Below are positions 1 to 7,926 of a stretch of DNA of 64,000 bases, piece by piece; within the stretch, counting starts at the first letter, position 1, and each line of letters opens with the position of its first letter. The notes under the pieces are model-generated. The model did no database searches. It saw only the letters and a program-made list of their open reading frames with translations, and was not told the origin of the DNA. This stretch comes from DATJBF01 sp035516795 (lineage in GTDB: Bacteria; Verrucomicrobiota; Verrucomicrobiia; Palsa-1439), in NCBI GenBank assembly GCA_035516795.1, contig DATIZX010000043.1, positions 1-64,000 on the forward strand, given 5' to 3'. The translations under genes and the position numbers were made by a program.

Positions 1-78
1 CCCCAGGGGAACTGTCCCTCGCAGGCCTTCCAGCACAATCTGCAGCTTCTCCCTGCCTGTCCATTTCCTGCGTTTCAT
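1..78 (-). CDS. IS3-like transposase OrfA, N-terminal fragment (runs off left edge)
   Basis: The first 26 residues are visible: MKRRKWTGREKLQIVLEGL, then RGTVPLG. The basic KRRKWT start followed by EKLQIVLEGLRG is the typical opening of the helix-turn-helix OrfA protein of IS3-family elements, which binds the terminal repeats and is joined to OrfB by programmed frameshifting. An upstream in-frame ATG at 120 would add MAVNLRVLKAGKDS, but the start at 78 fits the family better. The rest, including the DDE catalytic OrfB, lies outside the window. Confidence 0.65.
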   Translation of the reverse strand, partial: MKRRKWTGREKLQIVLEGLRGTVPLG

Positions 79-142
79 CGAGTCCTTTCCTGCCTTTAGG
101 ACTCTCAAATTCACCGCCATCTTTCAAGGGGAGCAGTATACA
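1..142 (-). mobile_element. End of an IS3-family-like insertion sequence (cut by window edge)
   Basis: The minus strand from about 142 to the window edge carries an untranslated leader followed by the start of an IS3-type OrfA. The proposed tip begins TGTATACTGCTCCCC (minus strand, 142 downward), which resembles the TGTA-CTGC tips of IS150-group elements. This boundary is inferred because the other end and the target duplication are outside the window. The element sits inside the small secreted-protein gene read from 475, whose frame runs into the IS without a stop. Confidence 0.6.
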
Positions 143-475
143 ACCTTGCTCGAACAGGGGTCTGCCTGTCGCATCCTTTCCGAACGAAATAGCACCTGTG
201 CTTTTACCGAACCCGAGCCTGTGAGGATCATTCTCCACCACGTCACGGATGCCAAAGGCGACGTCAACTTTGCAGGGTTTGGAAACAACCAAATCGCTCC
301 ACATGGTTGCCGCAGTAACAATGTGGGTTCTAATCAGTGCTTCTTGCGGAACAAACGCGGCAGGCAATTCCTCGATTTTTACTGTAAACTGGACGTTGCT
401 CGCCGTCGCGTTGGTGACTAAAAGGCACTGCGCAATTATCCAGCCCACAAACGCGTTATGAAACCTGTGCTCCAT
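142..475 (-). pseudogene. Small secreted protein gene interrupted by an IS
   Basis: Reading the minus strand from the ATG at 475 gives about 111 residues before the proposed IS tip. There is a hydrophobic signal-like start (VGWIIAQCLLVTNATAS), then a globular stretch with AATMWSDLVV and VDVAFGIRDV. The frame stays open through the IS to the window edge, producing a chimeric tail, so the native C terminus is missing. Its ATG overlaps the stop of the upstream small membrane-protein gene by one base (TGATG), which implies translational coupling. The MW-S-x-L pattern is loosely reminiscent of secreted metalloprotease-like proteins of PEP-CTERM bacteria, but the function is not recognised. Confidence 0.55.
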
Positions 476-642
476 CAAAACGAAATCGCTTTTCCAATAA
501 GCAAGACATCCAGAACAATCAACGCGACGCCCCCGATGACAAACGCCTTCCAATTCGTGCTGGAGCTTTTCTTGCGTTGAATTAAACCCACGCCAAGAAA
601 AGCCGCGCCCACTCCGAAGATGAGGACATGTTGCAATTTCAC
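475..642 (-). CDS. Two-helix small membrane protein, 55 aa
   Basis: A GTG-started frame gives 55 residues: KLQHVLIFGVGAAFLGVGLI (first membrane helix), a basic polar loop QRKKSSSTN, then AFVIGGVALIVLDVLLIG (second helix). The layout of two hydrophobic segments around a positively charged loop, with near-exact junctions to both neighbours, supports a real gene. It lies 19 bases after the stop of the 91-residue membrane protein, and its TGA overlaps the ATG of the next gene by one base. There is no clear ribosome binding site, so translation may depend on coupling. The family is not recognised. Confidence 0.55.
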   Translation of the reverse strand: MKLQHVLIFGVGAAFLGVGLIQRKKSSSTNWKAFVIGGVALIVLDVLLIGKAISF

Positions 643-661
643 GGTAATGGGAAATTACTTG

Positions 662-937
662 CTAGGTCGAACTTTTGCCCACATCTCGAAGTCTATCGAT
701 TTCTTGCTGTCGCGCCATCAGCAACCTGGAAAAGCCAAGCCGCTCGAATCCCAATAAAGTCATGACCAACATGATCAGCAGAAAGTGAATGTGCGAATGT
801 TCCGTAATATGAAAGATGCGAAGAATCTCCAGAACACAGAGGATAATGGTTATGGAAAGATAGAAGCACAGCCATCCGGGTCCTCGGGAATGCCTATAAA
901 CAAACATGACCCATTTTTCGAGAAGTGATGCTTTCAT
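662..937 (-). CDS. Small integral membrane protein, 91 aa
   Basis: The protein starts MKASLLEKWVMFVYRHSRG. It has two predicted membrane helices (about residues 21-41, WLCFYLSITIILCVLEILRIF, and 50-66, HIHFLLIMLVMTLLGFE) and ends in a charged, helical tail (RQQEIDRLRDVGK). It is the first gene of a minus-strand trio of tiny membrane or secreted proteins. No Shine-Dalgarno sequence is obvious upstream. I do not recognise the family. The strong helix pattern and operon-like spacing make it more likely real than chance. Confidence 0.45.
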   Translation of the reverse strand: MKASLLEKWVMFVYRHSRGPGWLCFYLSITIILCVLEILRIFHITEHSHIHFLLIMLVMTLLGFERLGFSRLLMARQQEIDRLRDVGKSST

Positions 938-1420
938 CGTTGCTGGTAGGTGTATTTGGCCTAGTTATTGGATGTGCTGCATTGCCCTTCAGTCAGACGG
1001 TTTCAGAATCTGATTATGACGCGCTTGGTGTTGCGTCGCAACTCTACAGATGCAGGAGAGCTGTGGGCGACCGGAGGTTTGGCGGCTGGTTCGAACTCAG
1101 TCCCGTTAGGTGGTTGCCTGCTGAATTAGTGCGATTTGCTTGAGAAACTGCACGATTTGGTTCCAATTGGAAATCAGGACAGCCGCCAATTCCCCGTTTT
1201 GACATCCTGTGACTGTAGACGCCAAATCGCGACTTTCACCTTTATTATCAAGCTCTTCCGTGCCTCTAATTGTGCTGCTCGCCGCGTCAGCCAAAGACAG
1301 GGTTTGTCCTTTAGCGACTAAAACTTGTGAGGCCGGTTGTGAGGGTTTAGGCAAGTAACTTGGAAGCGATTCTATCGCGCCCCAAGTGCCTAGCGGTTAC
1401 ACGAATGGAAGGAACCAGAT
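938..1420. other. Gene-poor stretch with no supported gene
   Basis: No convincing gene is visible. A minus-strand frame from about 1402 to 1106 stays open for nearly 100 codons and reads like protein in part (QVLVAKGQTLSLADAASST, then LISNWNQIVQFLKQIALIQQ). It has no ATG after the preceding stop, only a TTG at 1354, so it may be a gene remnant. The plus strand has a short hydrophobic frame at 928-1143 that I do not trust. Confidence 0.35.
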
Positions 1421-1627
1421 ATGGCAAGACCTAGACACCAAAACGATAGAACGGAATTTAGAGAGTTGACCTTTGCAGGTCAGGCAAAATCAATCAGTGC
1501 AGCGATTAACAATCTACAAAACGCCGTCGTTCACCACGTAAGGCATTCAGAGCGTCCTCAGCAAACTAGAAGCAAATGTTTGGGGCAAATTGAACGATTG
1601 CTTCGTCGCATACGGGAACGCCTGTAG
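1421..1627 (+). CDS. Small basic hypothetical protein, 68 aa
   Basis: A GGAAGGA ribosome binding site lies about 7 bases before the ATG. The product starts MARPRHQNDRTEFREL. It has TFAGQAKSISAAINNLQ, which looks amphipathic and helical, and a basic C terminus (CLGQIERLLRRIRERL). The helical repeat pattern, good start signal and tight spacing to the next gene (3 bases) suggest a genuine small protein. No domain is recognised; the basic helices could bind nucleic acid or another protein, which is speculation. Confidence 0.5.
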   Translation: MARPRHQNDRTEFRELTFAGQAKSISAAINNLQNAVVHHVRHSERPQQTRSKCLGQIERLLRRIRERL

Positions 1628-1630
1628 CGG

Positions 1631-1789
1631 ATGAATTGTCCCTGTTGCAGTTCAGAAATGCGACCCGCTGAATCCAAAAACAATGCTCGATTCATTGAAC
1701 ATCTACCCGGCGGCAAATGTGTTTTTGAAGTTCAGCACGTTCAGCGGGAACGCTGTGGGGCAAACCCCAGTTTGCCGCCGATACGCTGA
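1631..1789 (+). CDS. Small cysteine-rich (zinc-ribbon-like) protein, 52 aa
   Basis: The ATG follows the preceding stop by three bases, so it is probably translationally coupled. The protein opens MNCPCCSSEMRP and has two further cysteines (C30 and C42). A CPxC-type N terminus with later cysteines is common in small zinc-ribbon proteins, including antitoxin-like ones, but the second CxxC pair is not intact here. The frame ends at a TGA at 1787-1789 and is then open again to 2020, so the protein may have been shortened by a point mutation. Confidence 0.4.
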   Translation: MNCPCCSSEMRPAESKNNARFIEHLPGGKCVFEVQHVQRERCGANPSLPPIR

Positions 1790-2225
1790 ACGACGCATCC
1801 TGCAGCAAAGGAGGAGGCAGAGAACCGGCTCGCTTCTACTGGGCAATCCAACCCCCGAGTTGACCCTCGCAGTTCAAAAGCCTACGATTCCCGTCAATGC
1901 GACGATTGGGCCATACGATCAAAAACCTCACTTACCCCGATCCGCGAGGCGACGGACTCAATCAAGATCATGAAGAAAACATCCCGCGCGCAACAGATTA
2001 TCCGGAACCGGATTTCATAGCTGCACGCGCGTAACTAATCCGATTATCTGTAGTGACCTTACCATTGGTCGACCCGCGGGAAAAGGGCGTCCCGCATAAA
2101 GGAGACGCCCTTCGTGACAATTACTACGTCTACCCCGAATTGGTATCGATCTTAGCAACCCCGCCGTCGTCAAAACCGCCGCCACGGGGACCGGCTTCGT
2201 TGACGGTCTGTGCCCGTCCATCCGG
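1790..2225. other. Intergenic stretch, mostly featureless
   Basis: Apart from the stem-loop at 2083-2112 I see no supported gene. The frame following the TGA at 1787 continues without a stop to 2020, with no start codon near its beginning and an unconvincing composition. Confidence 0.4.
2083..2112 (-). terminator. Stem-loop terminator after the 128-aa exported protein gene
   Basis: A perfect 9-bp stem (AAGGGCGTC / GACGCCCTT) closes a 12-base loop. Read on the minus strand it is followed by four T residues, as in a Rho-independent terminator. It lies about 110 bases downstream of the stop codon at 2226. Confidence 0.55.
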
Positions 2226-2612
2226 TCACTGCGTGGCCTTCTTCTCGTCCTTGGCCGCTTTCTTGGCATATACATCGACTCGCCCGACCCTATGGGCGAT
2301 CATCTTGCCACCTTCCTCGTTGTAATAAATCGTGACTTCGTCGCCCACCTTCAGGTTGGAAATATTCATGTTCAGCGTCTTTCCGCCCGACCCGAACTTC
2401 ACATCTGGGGCGAGGGTGAAGGTCTCGGTGGTGGTCTTGTGTTTGATGGTGACGGTATTAGCATTGGTGTCGACGGCTGTGATCTTACCTTCAGCCTTCT
2501 TATGCTTATCGGCTTTCTTGGCCGCGTCCTCGGCGCGGGTGGTCTGGGTGAGACCCAGCACGATACCCATGAGGGCGAGAACTAGTGCAGAACGAACGAA
2601 GGTTTTGATCAT
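2226..2612 (-). CDS. Exported small beta-barrel (DUF5666-like) protein, 128 aa
   Basis: The product has a clear Sec signal peptide (MIKTFVRSALVLALMGIVLG, cleavage near TRA-ED). A lysine-rich linker and a compact domain follow: EGKITAVDTNANTVTIKHK, DVKFGSGGKTLNM and LKVGDEVTIYYNEEGGKMI. This alternation resembles DUF5666 or OB-fold-like periplasmic proteins. The charged C terminus (KKAAKDEKKATQ) is disordered. An AAGGAG ribosome binding site lies 7 bases before the ATG. It is monocistronic, with its own TATAAT box upstream and a stem-loop downstream. The biochemical role is unknown; the fold call is by pattern only. Confidence 0.75.
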   Translation of the reverse strand: MIKTFVRSALVLALMGIVLGLTQTTRAEDAAKKADKHKKAEGKITAVDTNANTVTIKHKTTTETFTLAPDVKFGSGGKTLNMNISNLKVGDEVTIYYNEEGGKMIAHRVGRVDVYAKKAAKDEKKATQ

Positions 2613-2648
2613 AGTAGCTCCTTGGTTGAGTTGGTTTTCACTGTTTCG

Positions 2649-2654
2649 ATTATA
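2649..2654 (-). promoter_or_regulatory. Candidate -10 box for the 128-aa exported protein gene
   Basis: The minus strand reads TATAAT at 2654-2649, a perfect -10 hexamer about 37 bases before the start codon. The -35 region at 17-base spacing (GTGATG) is a poor match, so the promoter may be activator-dependent or weak. Confidence 0.4.
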
Positions 2655-2933
2655 CTATGTAACCAGCCAAACATCACTGATATTCAGACAAACTCGTCTC
2701 AGCACGTCACGCTCTTACTCCTACCGTTCTCGTCGCCTGATTTATGACGATAAAGTTAGCAACAGCATTGACCCTCACCCACAGAATCCTACGATGGGGT
2801 GAGTGTCGGGGTGATAGTTTCACTGTCGCGCTTTGTATCCAGTAACACCGTCCGAGGCGGCTGACAAGAACAAGGAGTATTTGCTCCGGAGGCAAACTAC
2901 AATTAGGGTTACCGAGCAAAAGGAGGTCAGAAA
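2655..2933. other. Divergent intergenic region with a stem-loop
   Basis: This stretch separates the divergent 128-aa gene and the M16 peptidase gene. It holds a 7-bp stem-loop (CTCACCC at 2774-2780, GGGTGAG at 2797-2803) of unknown role. The last bases contain AAAGGAGGTCAG, a very strong ribosome binding site for the peptidase ATG at 2934. Confidence 0.4.
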
Positions 2934-5597
2934 ATGGAACGACGACTCGTCAAGGTCATCTGTGCAATCGTGCTGATGCTGTCGGCAACCGCCGGGTGGG
3001 CGGCGAGGCCCACGCAAACGGTCCTCCGCTCGGCCCTCGACAACGGGCTACGTGTCATCATCGTCCGCAACCCGCTCGCACCAGTGGTCACGACGGCCGT
3101 CAACTACCGCGCAGGCTCTAACGAAGCGCCGCCGGGTTTTCCCGGTATGGCCCACGCTGAGGAACACATGATGTTTCGCGGCGACCGGACGTTGTCGGCC
3201 AACCAGTTGGCCAACATTACTGCGGCAATGGGCAGCGATTTCGACGCCGACACGCAACAGGAAGTGACGCAGTATTTCTTTACCGTGCCTGCCGACGACC
3301 TGCCCCTGGCATTGCGGATTGAGGCCGGCCGGATGCAGAGCATTCTCGACTCCAAGGCACTCTGGGACCAGGAACGCGGTGCGATCGAACAGGAGGTCGC
3401 GCAGGACCTGTCCAATCCGGAATACGTCTTCTACACGAAGTTGCTCGCCGTGCTGTTCAAGGGCACGCCCTATGCCCACGACGCGCTCGGTACGCGCCCG
3501 TCTTTCGATCAAACCACCGGCGCCATGCTGAGAAAATTTCACCGCGACTGGTACACGCCGAACAACGCAACTCTCATCATCCTCGGCGACGTCGACCCGC
3601 CCGCAGCATTGGAAAAGGTCCGGCAACTGTTTGGACATTTGCACCGCGCGAAACTTCCACCGCGCTCTGAGGTGAACCTGCGACCCGTCCAGCCCGAGTT
3701 GCTCCAGTTCAAGACCGATCTGCCGTACGGCTTGGCCGTGATCGCCTTCTGTCTGCCGGGCTACGCCAACCCGGATTTTGCCGCCGCCGACGTGCTTTGC
3801 GACGTGCTCGGGAACAAACGCGGCCGCCTCTACGCGCTCGTGCCGGAAGGCAAAGCGTTGGAAGTGGAATGTTCGTACGACCCGCTGACCAAAGCCGGTA
3901 TCGGTTACGTCAGCGCCACGTTCCCGAAAGGCGGTGATGGCGCGGCGGTGATCGCGGCAATGAAACAGGCGTTGTCCGCCGACTTGACGAACGGCTTTCC
4001 CGCCGACCTCGTCGAAGCCGAGAAACGTCACGAAGCAGCGGATGCTGAGTTTGAGAAAAACTCGATCTCCGATGCGGCGATGGCCTGGTCGCAAGCTGTC
4101 GCCGTGGAAGGCCGCCAATCGCCCGATGACGACATCATCGCCATTCGGACCGTGAGCGTCGCCGACGTCAACCGTGTGGCGCACCAGTATCTGGATTTCG
4201 ATCACGCCATCACCGCGATCCTCACACCGGAAGAATCGGGCAAACCGGTTTCGACGCGAGCATTCGGCGGCCACGAATCGTTCGCGCCGAGTCAGACCAA
4301 GCCGGTCAAACTGCCAGGATGGGCGGCGAAAGCCTTGAACAAACTCGTTGTGCCGGAGTCCACCGTGCATCCCGTCGTCACCACGTTGCCGAACGGTCTC
4401 CAACTCATCGTCCAGTCCGAAACCATCAACCACACCGTCAGCGTGTACGGCCACATCAAGAATCGCTGGGAACTCGAAGCGCCGCCCGGCCAGGAGGGCG
4501 TCGCGGACGTGATCGACAAACTGTTCAGCTACGGCACGCACTCGCTCGACCGCGTCGCGTTCCAAAAGGCGCTCGACGACATCGGCGCACGTGAATCCGC
4601 CGGCACGGATTTTTCCTTGCAAGTGCTCGCCACCGATTTCAGCCGCGGCCTGCAACTGCTCGCCGACAACGAACTGCACCCCGCCTTTCCCCCCGCCGCG
4701 TTCAAGGTCGTCCAGCAGCAAGTCGCGGATACGGTCGCCGGGCGTTTACTCAGCCCCGATTACCTGACCAAGCGCGCATTGCGCGCGGCGTTGTATCCGA
4801 AGCACGATCCGATGCAACGCCAAGCCACGCCCGAGACGGTTCGGGCGTTGACCTTGGACGACGTGAAAGACTATTGCCAGCGCGTCTTCCGTCCCGACTT
4901 GGCGACCATTGTTGTCATCGGTGACATCACCCCCCAACAAGCCCAAGCGGCAGTGGCGCAATATTTCGGCGACTGGAAAACCGAAGGCCCGAAGCCGGAA
5001 ACGTCGTTGCCGCCCGTCCCGCTCAACCCAGCATCGTCAGCCGCCGTGCCCGACACGAGTCGCGTGCAGGACAAAGTGTTGTTGGCGGAAACGCTCGGCT
5101 TGGTTCGTTCCAATGCAGATTACTATCCGCTCCAGCTCGGCAACCACGTCCTCGGCGGCGCGTTCTATGCCACGCGCCTGTATCGCGACCTGCGCGAGGA
5201 GTCCGGTCTGGTTTATTTCGTGGAGTCAATTTTCGAAATCGAGCAAACCCGGTCCGTGTACGCCGTCGAATACGCCTGCGACCCGCCGAACGTGTCCAAG
5301 GCGCGCGATTTGGTGATGCGCGATCTCAAAGAGATGCGAACCGTGCCGGTCACGGCGGCTGAACTGCGCCAGGCGCAGGCGCTGTTGTTGCGCGAAATCC
5401 CATTGAACGAATCCAGCATCGCCAAGATCGGCCACGGCCTGCTCAACCGCGCGACGCACGACCTGCCCCTCGATGAACCAACCCGGGCCGCGCACCGCTA
5501 CGTGTCGCTGACCGCCGCCCAAGTCCAAGCCGCCTTCGCCAAATGGCTTCGCCCCGACGCCCTCGTCCAGGTTACTGAAGGACCGCCGCCCAGGTAA
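2934..5597 (+). CDS. Exported M16 zinc peptidase with two tandem insulinase domains, 887 aa
   Basis: A signal peptide (about residues 1-23, ending AGWA-ARP) is followed by an M16 catalytic domain with the inverted zinc motif H74-A-E-E77-H78. The distal acidic ligand region is IEQEVAQDL, about 80 residues on. A second, non-catalytic M16-type domain begins near residue 480 (TTLPNGLQLIVQSE). M16 peptidases use the paired domains as a chamber to degrade unfolded peptides; periplasmic bacterial members resemble PqqL and YmxG. The length of just under 900 residues is typical of fused two-domain forms. The AGGAGGT site fixes the start. It is monocistronic and convergent with the pseudopilin gene, with no clear link to sugar use. 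Confidence 0.92.
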   Translation: MERRLVKVICAIVLMLSATAGWAARPTQTVLRSALDNGLRVIIVRNPLAPVVTTAVNYRAGSNEAPPGFPGMAHAEEHMMFRGDRTLSANQLANITAAMGSDFDADTQQEVTQYFFTVPADDLPLALRIEAGRMQSILDSKALWDQERGAIEQEVAQDLSNPEYVFYTKLLAVLFKGTPYAHDALGTRPSFDQTTGAMLRKFHRDWYTPNNATLIILGDVDPPAALEKVRQLFGHLHRAKLPPRSEVNLRPVQPELLQFKTDLPYGLAVIAFCLPGYANPDFAAADVLCDVLGNKRGRLYALVPEGKALEVECSYDPLTKAGIGYVSATFPKGGDGAAVIAAMKQALSADLTNGFPADLVEAEKRHEAADAEFEKNSISDAAMAWSQAVAVEGRQSPDDDIIAIRTVSVADVNRVAHQYLDFDHAITAILTPEESGKPVSTRAFGGHESFAPSQTKPVKLPGWAAKALNKLVVPESTVHPVVTTLPNGLQLIVQSETINHTVSVYGHIKNRWELEAPPGQEGVADVIDKLFSYGTHSLDRVAFQKALDDIGARESAGTDFSLQVLATDFSRGLQLLADNELHPAFPPAAFKVVQQQVADTVAGRLLSPDYLTKRALRAALYPKHDPMQRQATPETVRALTLDDVKDYCQRVFRPDLATIVVIGDITPQQAQAAVAQYFGDWKTEGPKPETSLPPVPLNPASSAAVPDTSRVQDKVLLAETLGLVRSNADYYPLQLGNHVLGGAFYATRLYRDLREESGLVYFVESIFEIEQTRSVYAVEYACDPPNVSKARDLVMRDLKEMRTVPVTAAELRQAQALLLREIPLNESSIAKIGHGLLNRATHDLPLDEPTRAAHRYVSLTAAQVQAAFAKWLRPDALVQVTEGPPPR

Positions 5598-5631
5598 GTC
5601 CCAAGCGTGACAGTTTCAAGCAAGTACGTGA

Positions 5632-5665
5632 GATGATTGCGGTTGCCCCAAGCGGGGGCATCATC
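5632..5665. terminator. Stem-loop between convergent genes
   Basis: An outer GATGAT/ATCATC pair (5632-5637 with 5660-5665) and an inner GCCCC/GGGGC pair (5645-5649 with 5655-5659) form a bulged hairpin. It overlaps the stop codon of the minus-strand pseudopilin gene and lies 35 bases after the peptidase stop. Neither side has a T-run, so terminator function is plausible but unproven. Confidence 0.35.
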
Positions 5666-6419
5666 ACCACGCGCTCATCGTATCGTAGCGGAAGGTCATC
5701 TCTTTGGCGACGAAGCGGCCGAACCATTGAACATGACCGTCGGCGAACAAGAGATTCTGTCCGCCAGCATGGCGCTCCCAAGCCATCCAGACCGGACTGC
5801 CGGCCGACGGTCCGCCAACGCAATCCTGGGTATAATCATCCTTGTCGGCATCCAAAGGATTGAAAGTCGCACCCGCGTTGCCCCCGGTATCACCAGACAA
5901 GACATAGGCCGGGGGGTACGCAAGAAGTCGCCGGTCCAAGGAGGCAAATCTGCCCGCCACAACATAGGCGGCCCGCGCACCGTTGAAATAGCTGAACTGC
6001 GAGGCTCGATCCAGGGGGCAATGATACACTTTCATCTCCTTAACGTAAGGGAAGATTTGCTGCATCCAACTTTCGAGGCCGGTCGTTGGATCCGTCTGGT
6101 TCCAGGGAATTGTATCGCCCGAGAAGGGAAACATTTCCTGATTCTCATCCGCGTATAATGACATTCCGGTAAAAATCTGATGAAGGTTGGAACAGCATTG
6201 AGCCGCAGCGGCCTTCGCGCGCGCACGATTCAATGCTGGCAGGAGCATCGCGGCCAGAATACCGATGATGGCAATCACCACCAGCAATTCGATCAATGTG
6301 AACGCCTCCTGTTTCAGTGCTTCACCATCCGGATTCAATTCGGGAGCCAAATCCCAGTCGGCCGGGGCCTCATTCCACGAGGCCTCGGAATGCGATTTAT
6401 TGAACAGACCCCGGCACAT
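5664..6419 (-). CDS. Type II secretion-like pseudopilin with DG-type C-terminal motif, 251 aa
   Basis: After a 38-residue leader the protein has the prepilin motif EAFTLIELLVVIAIIGIL with Glu at +5. The +1 residue F follows alanine, where the classic form has glycine. The hydrophobic helix continues as LAAMLLPALNRARAKA. The C-terminal domain has a HAGGQNLLFADGHVQW motif, the H-x9-DG signature of the large pseudopilin family in Planctomycetota, Verrucomicrobiota and Lentisphaerota. Such proteins are processed by a prepilin peptidase and probably sit in a T2SS/T4P-like assembly in the envelope. It lies 33 bases downstream of a secreted glycosidase gene on the same strand and may be cotranscribed. 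Confidence 0.85.
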   Translation of the reverse strand: MCRGLFNKSHSEASWNEAPADWDLAPELNPDGEALKQEAFTLIELLVVIAIIGILAAMLLPALNRARAKAAAAQCCSNLHQIFTGMSLYADENQEMFPFSGDTIPWNQTDPTTGLESWMQQIFPYVKEMKVYHCPLDRASQFSYFNGARAAYVVAGRFASLDRRLLAYPPAYVLSGDTGGNAGATFNPLDADKDDYTQDCVGGPSAGSPVWMAWERHAGGQNLLFADGHVQWFGRFVAKEMTFRYDTMSAW

Positions 6420-6452
6420 AATTAGCTGGAACTTGTACCTCCGCTGATCAGA

Positions 6453-7922
6453 TCATTCCGAGCCTTTGTGAATTACCTCAGCTTGGGAGTTGACCTCGTT
6501 CATCGCGCGGGTGAGTTTTGTGTACCCCTCGTCGCGGACATTAACGACACCATAGTTGGAATTCTCGCCGTCGAAACGGCCTGCGTTAGGTTCATCGCAA
6601 TACTCGAACCAATGATAGCCGACCAAATTCGGATTCCGCAGCGCTTGCGTGACGTACTTTTTGAACGCAGCAGCGCGTTCTTCCTGATTTTTGACCTTTG
6701 GGCCAGCTCCCCGGGAATTTGGCAAGCCGCTGTCCTCGGCCCGGAATGAAAACTCCCCGATCATCAGTGGTTTGCCAAATGCGGAATAACGGCTGACGAC
6801 CTCTCGTGGATCGGGCCGATAACAATTGAAAGAGATAACGTCCACGTATTTCGCCGCGGCGGCAACGACGGGCTCGGGTGGGAAATAGGCGAAGCGGCAA
6901 CCCAGGTTCATGTGATTGGGGTCGGCGGCCTTGATCGCCTCGCTGGTGACGCGGAAGTAACGGTCGGCCAGCCGCGCGAGGAACGCCTCGCAATCAGCAA
7001 CGAACGCTGCGCGCTTCGGATCAACCTCATTGGCGCGCCGCTCCACTTCCTGATTCTGCTGGTAGAGTGCGCTGCGGACGATGGGTGGGCGAATCGATGT
7101 GGCTCGGAGAAGCTCATTCCAAGAAGCGAATGTCGTCTTCCAAACGGCGTTGAAATTCGTGACGCTGCCGCCATAGCGCTCACGCATCAGGTCGACCGCC
7201 GCCTTCTTTCCCGGAACGTTGGCGGGCAGGGAGAGGAACATGGTTAGTAGTTCGTCTGACCCGCGCCAATCGGGCCCCCACCGCAGTTCGTTGTCGGTGA
7301 ACCAGCCCAACAGCCAGAGATCGCCACTGCGCGGTGTGCAAAACTCGCGGGCTCGTTGTCGGCAGATCGTCGCGAACTCCGAATCGAACACGTCGGGGAA
7401 GACCCCGTGCAACCAGGCTTGCTCCTTTTGTTTCCTCGCGACGTAACTCGTCCCGAGATTGACAACCGGGGCGTACGCAAGATACTGATTGCTCACCGTA
7501 ATCGCTGCTAGGGCCTCATCGGACCATGCCCCCAGTGTGTTAAACCCCCAGCCGAATAACCGTCGTGCCGTCACCATGCGCCATGCCTCCCGAGTACCAT
7601 ATTTGGCGCGATTCGTATCGCCGTAGGGTGAGTTCGTTGTCCCTTGGATCGTGTCTTGGGCGAATTGCACCGTGGTCACGCCTTTCGAAATGAAGCGGTG
7701 CCCATGCGGGTCGATCAGCCACCATCGACCGTCCAGTTTCTCAGCGTGAAAGAAGGGATTCGTTTGAACTGGAGGAGCACCGCGTGCCCAAGTTTGAGGA
7801 ACCGCAAGACCAAGAGTGGCGACGAAACATGTCAGTCGGATGGCCCTACGTATCAAGAGCCAACGGGCCAAGGACGCTCGGCAAGAACGAGGAGAAGACA
7901 GGCATTTCGGCGATGCATGCAC
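6453..7922 (-). CDS. Secreted clan GH-A glycoside hydrolase, agarase-like, 489 aa
   Basis: A long N-terminal leader (hydrophobic part about residues 28-47) precedes the mature region near GAPPVQTNP. KLDGRWWLIDPHGHRFISKG is typical of the entry to agarase-like (beta/alpha)8 barrels. The acid/base candidate is E212 in FTDNELRWG and the nucleophile candidate is E390 in PLMIGEFSF. These fit the two-glutamate retaining layout of clan A (GH2/GH5/GH50-like). The substrate is not settled; in this locus a beta-glucan or algal oligosaccharide is likely. The gene begins four bases after the stop of the ABC ATPase gene, so it is probably in the same transcript. Confidence 0.8.
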   Translation of the reverse strand: MHASPKCLSSPRSCRASLARWLLIRRAIRLTCFVATLGLAVPQTWARGAPPVQTNPFFHAEKLDGRWWLIDPHGHRFISKGVTTVQFAQDTIQGTTNSPYGDTNRAKYGTREAWRMVTARRLFGWGFNTLGAWSDEALAAITVSNQYLAYAPVVNLGTSYVARKQKEQAWLHGVFPDVFDSEFATICRQRAREFCTPRSGDLWLLGWFTDNELRWGPDWRGSDELLTMFLSLPANVPGKKAAVDLMRERYGGSVTNFNAVWKTTFASWNELLRATSIRPPIVRSALYQQNQEVERRANEVDPKRAAFVADCEAFLARLADRYFRVTSEAIKAADPNHMNLGCRFAYFPPEPVVAAAAKYVDVISFNCYRPDPREVVSRYSAFGKPLMIGEFSFRAEDSGLPNSRGAGPKVKNQEERAAAFKKYVTQALRNPNLVGYHWFEYCDEPNAGRFDGENSNYGVVNVRDEGYTKLTRAMNEVNSQAEVIHKGSE

Positions 7923-7926
7923 GGTT

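Noticed and set aside
1080..1110. tRNA-like TGGTTCGAACTC motif
   Set aside because: It resembles a T-arm, but no acceptor, D or anticodon stems can be drawn around it.
925..1143. Short plus-strand frame with a hydrophobic start (LSSLLVGVFGLVIGCAAL)
   Set aside because: It looks like a lipoprotein signal, but it overlaps the start of the minus-strand membrane-protein gene, has no ribosome binding site and degenerates into Arg-rich text.
3048..4721. Long minus-strand open frame of 557 codons inside the M16 peptidase gene
   Set aside because: It is antisense to a well-supported gene with intact motifs, and its product is a low-quality sequence rich in Arg, His, Gly and Val, as expected for a shadow frame in GC-rich DNA.
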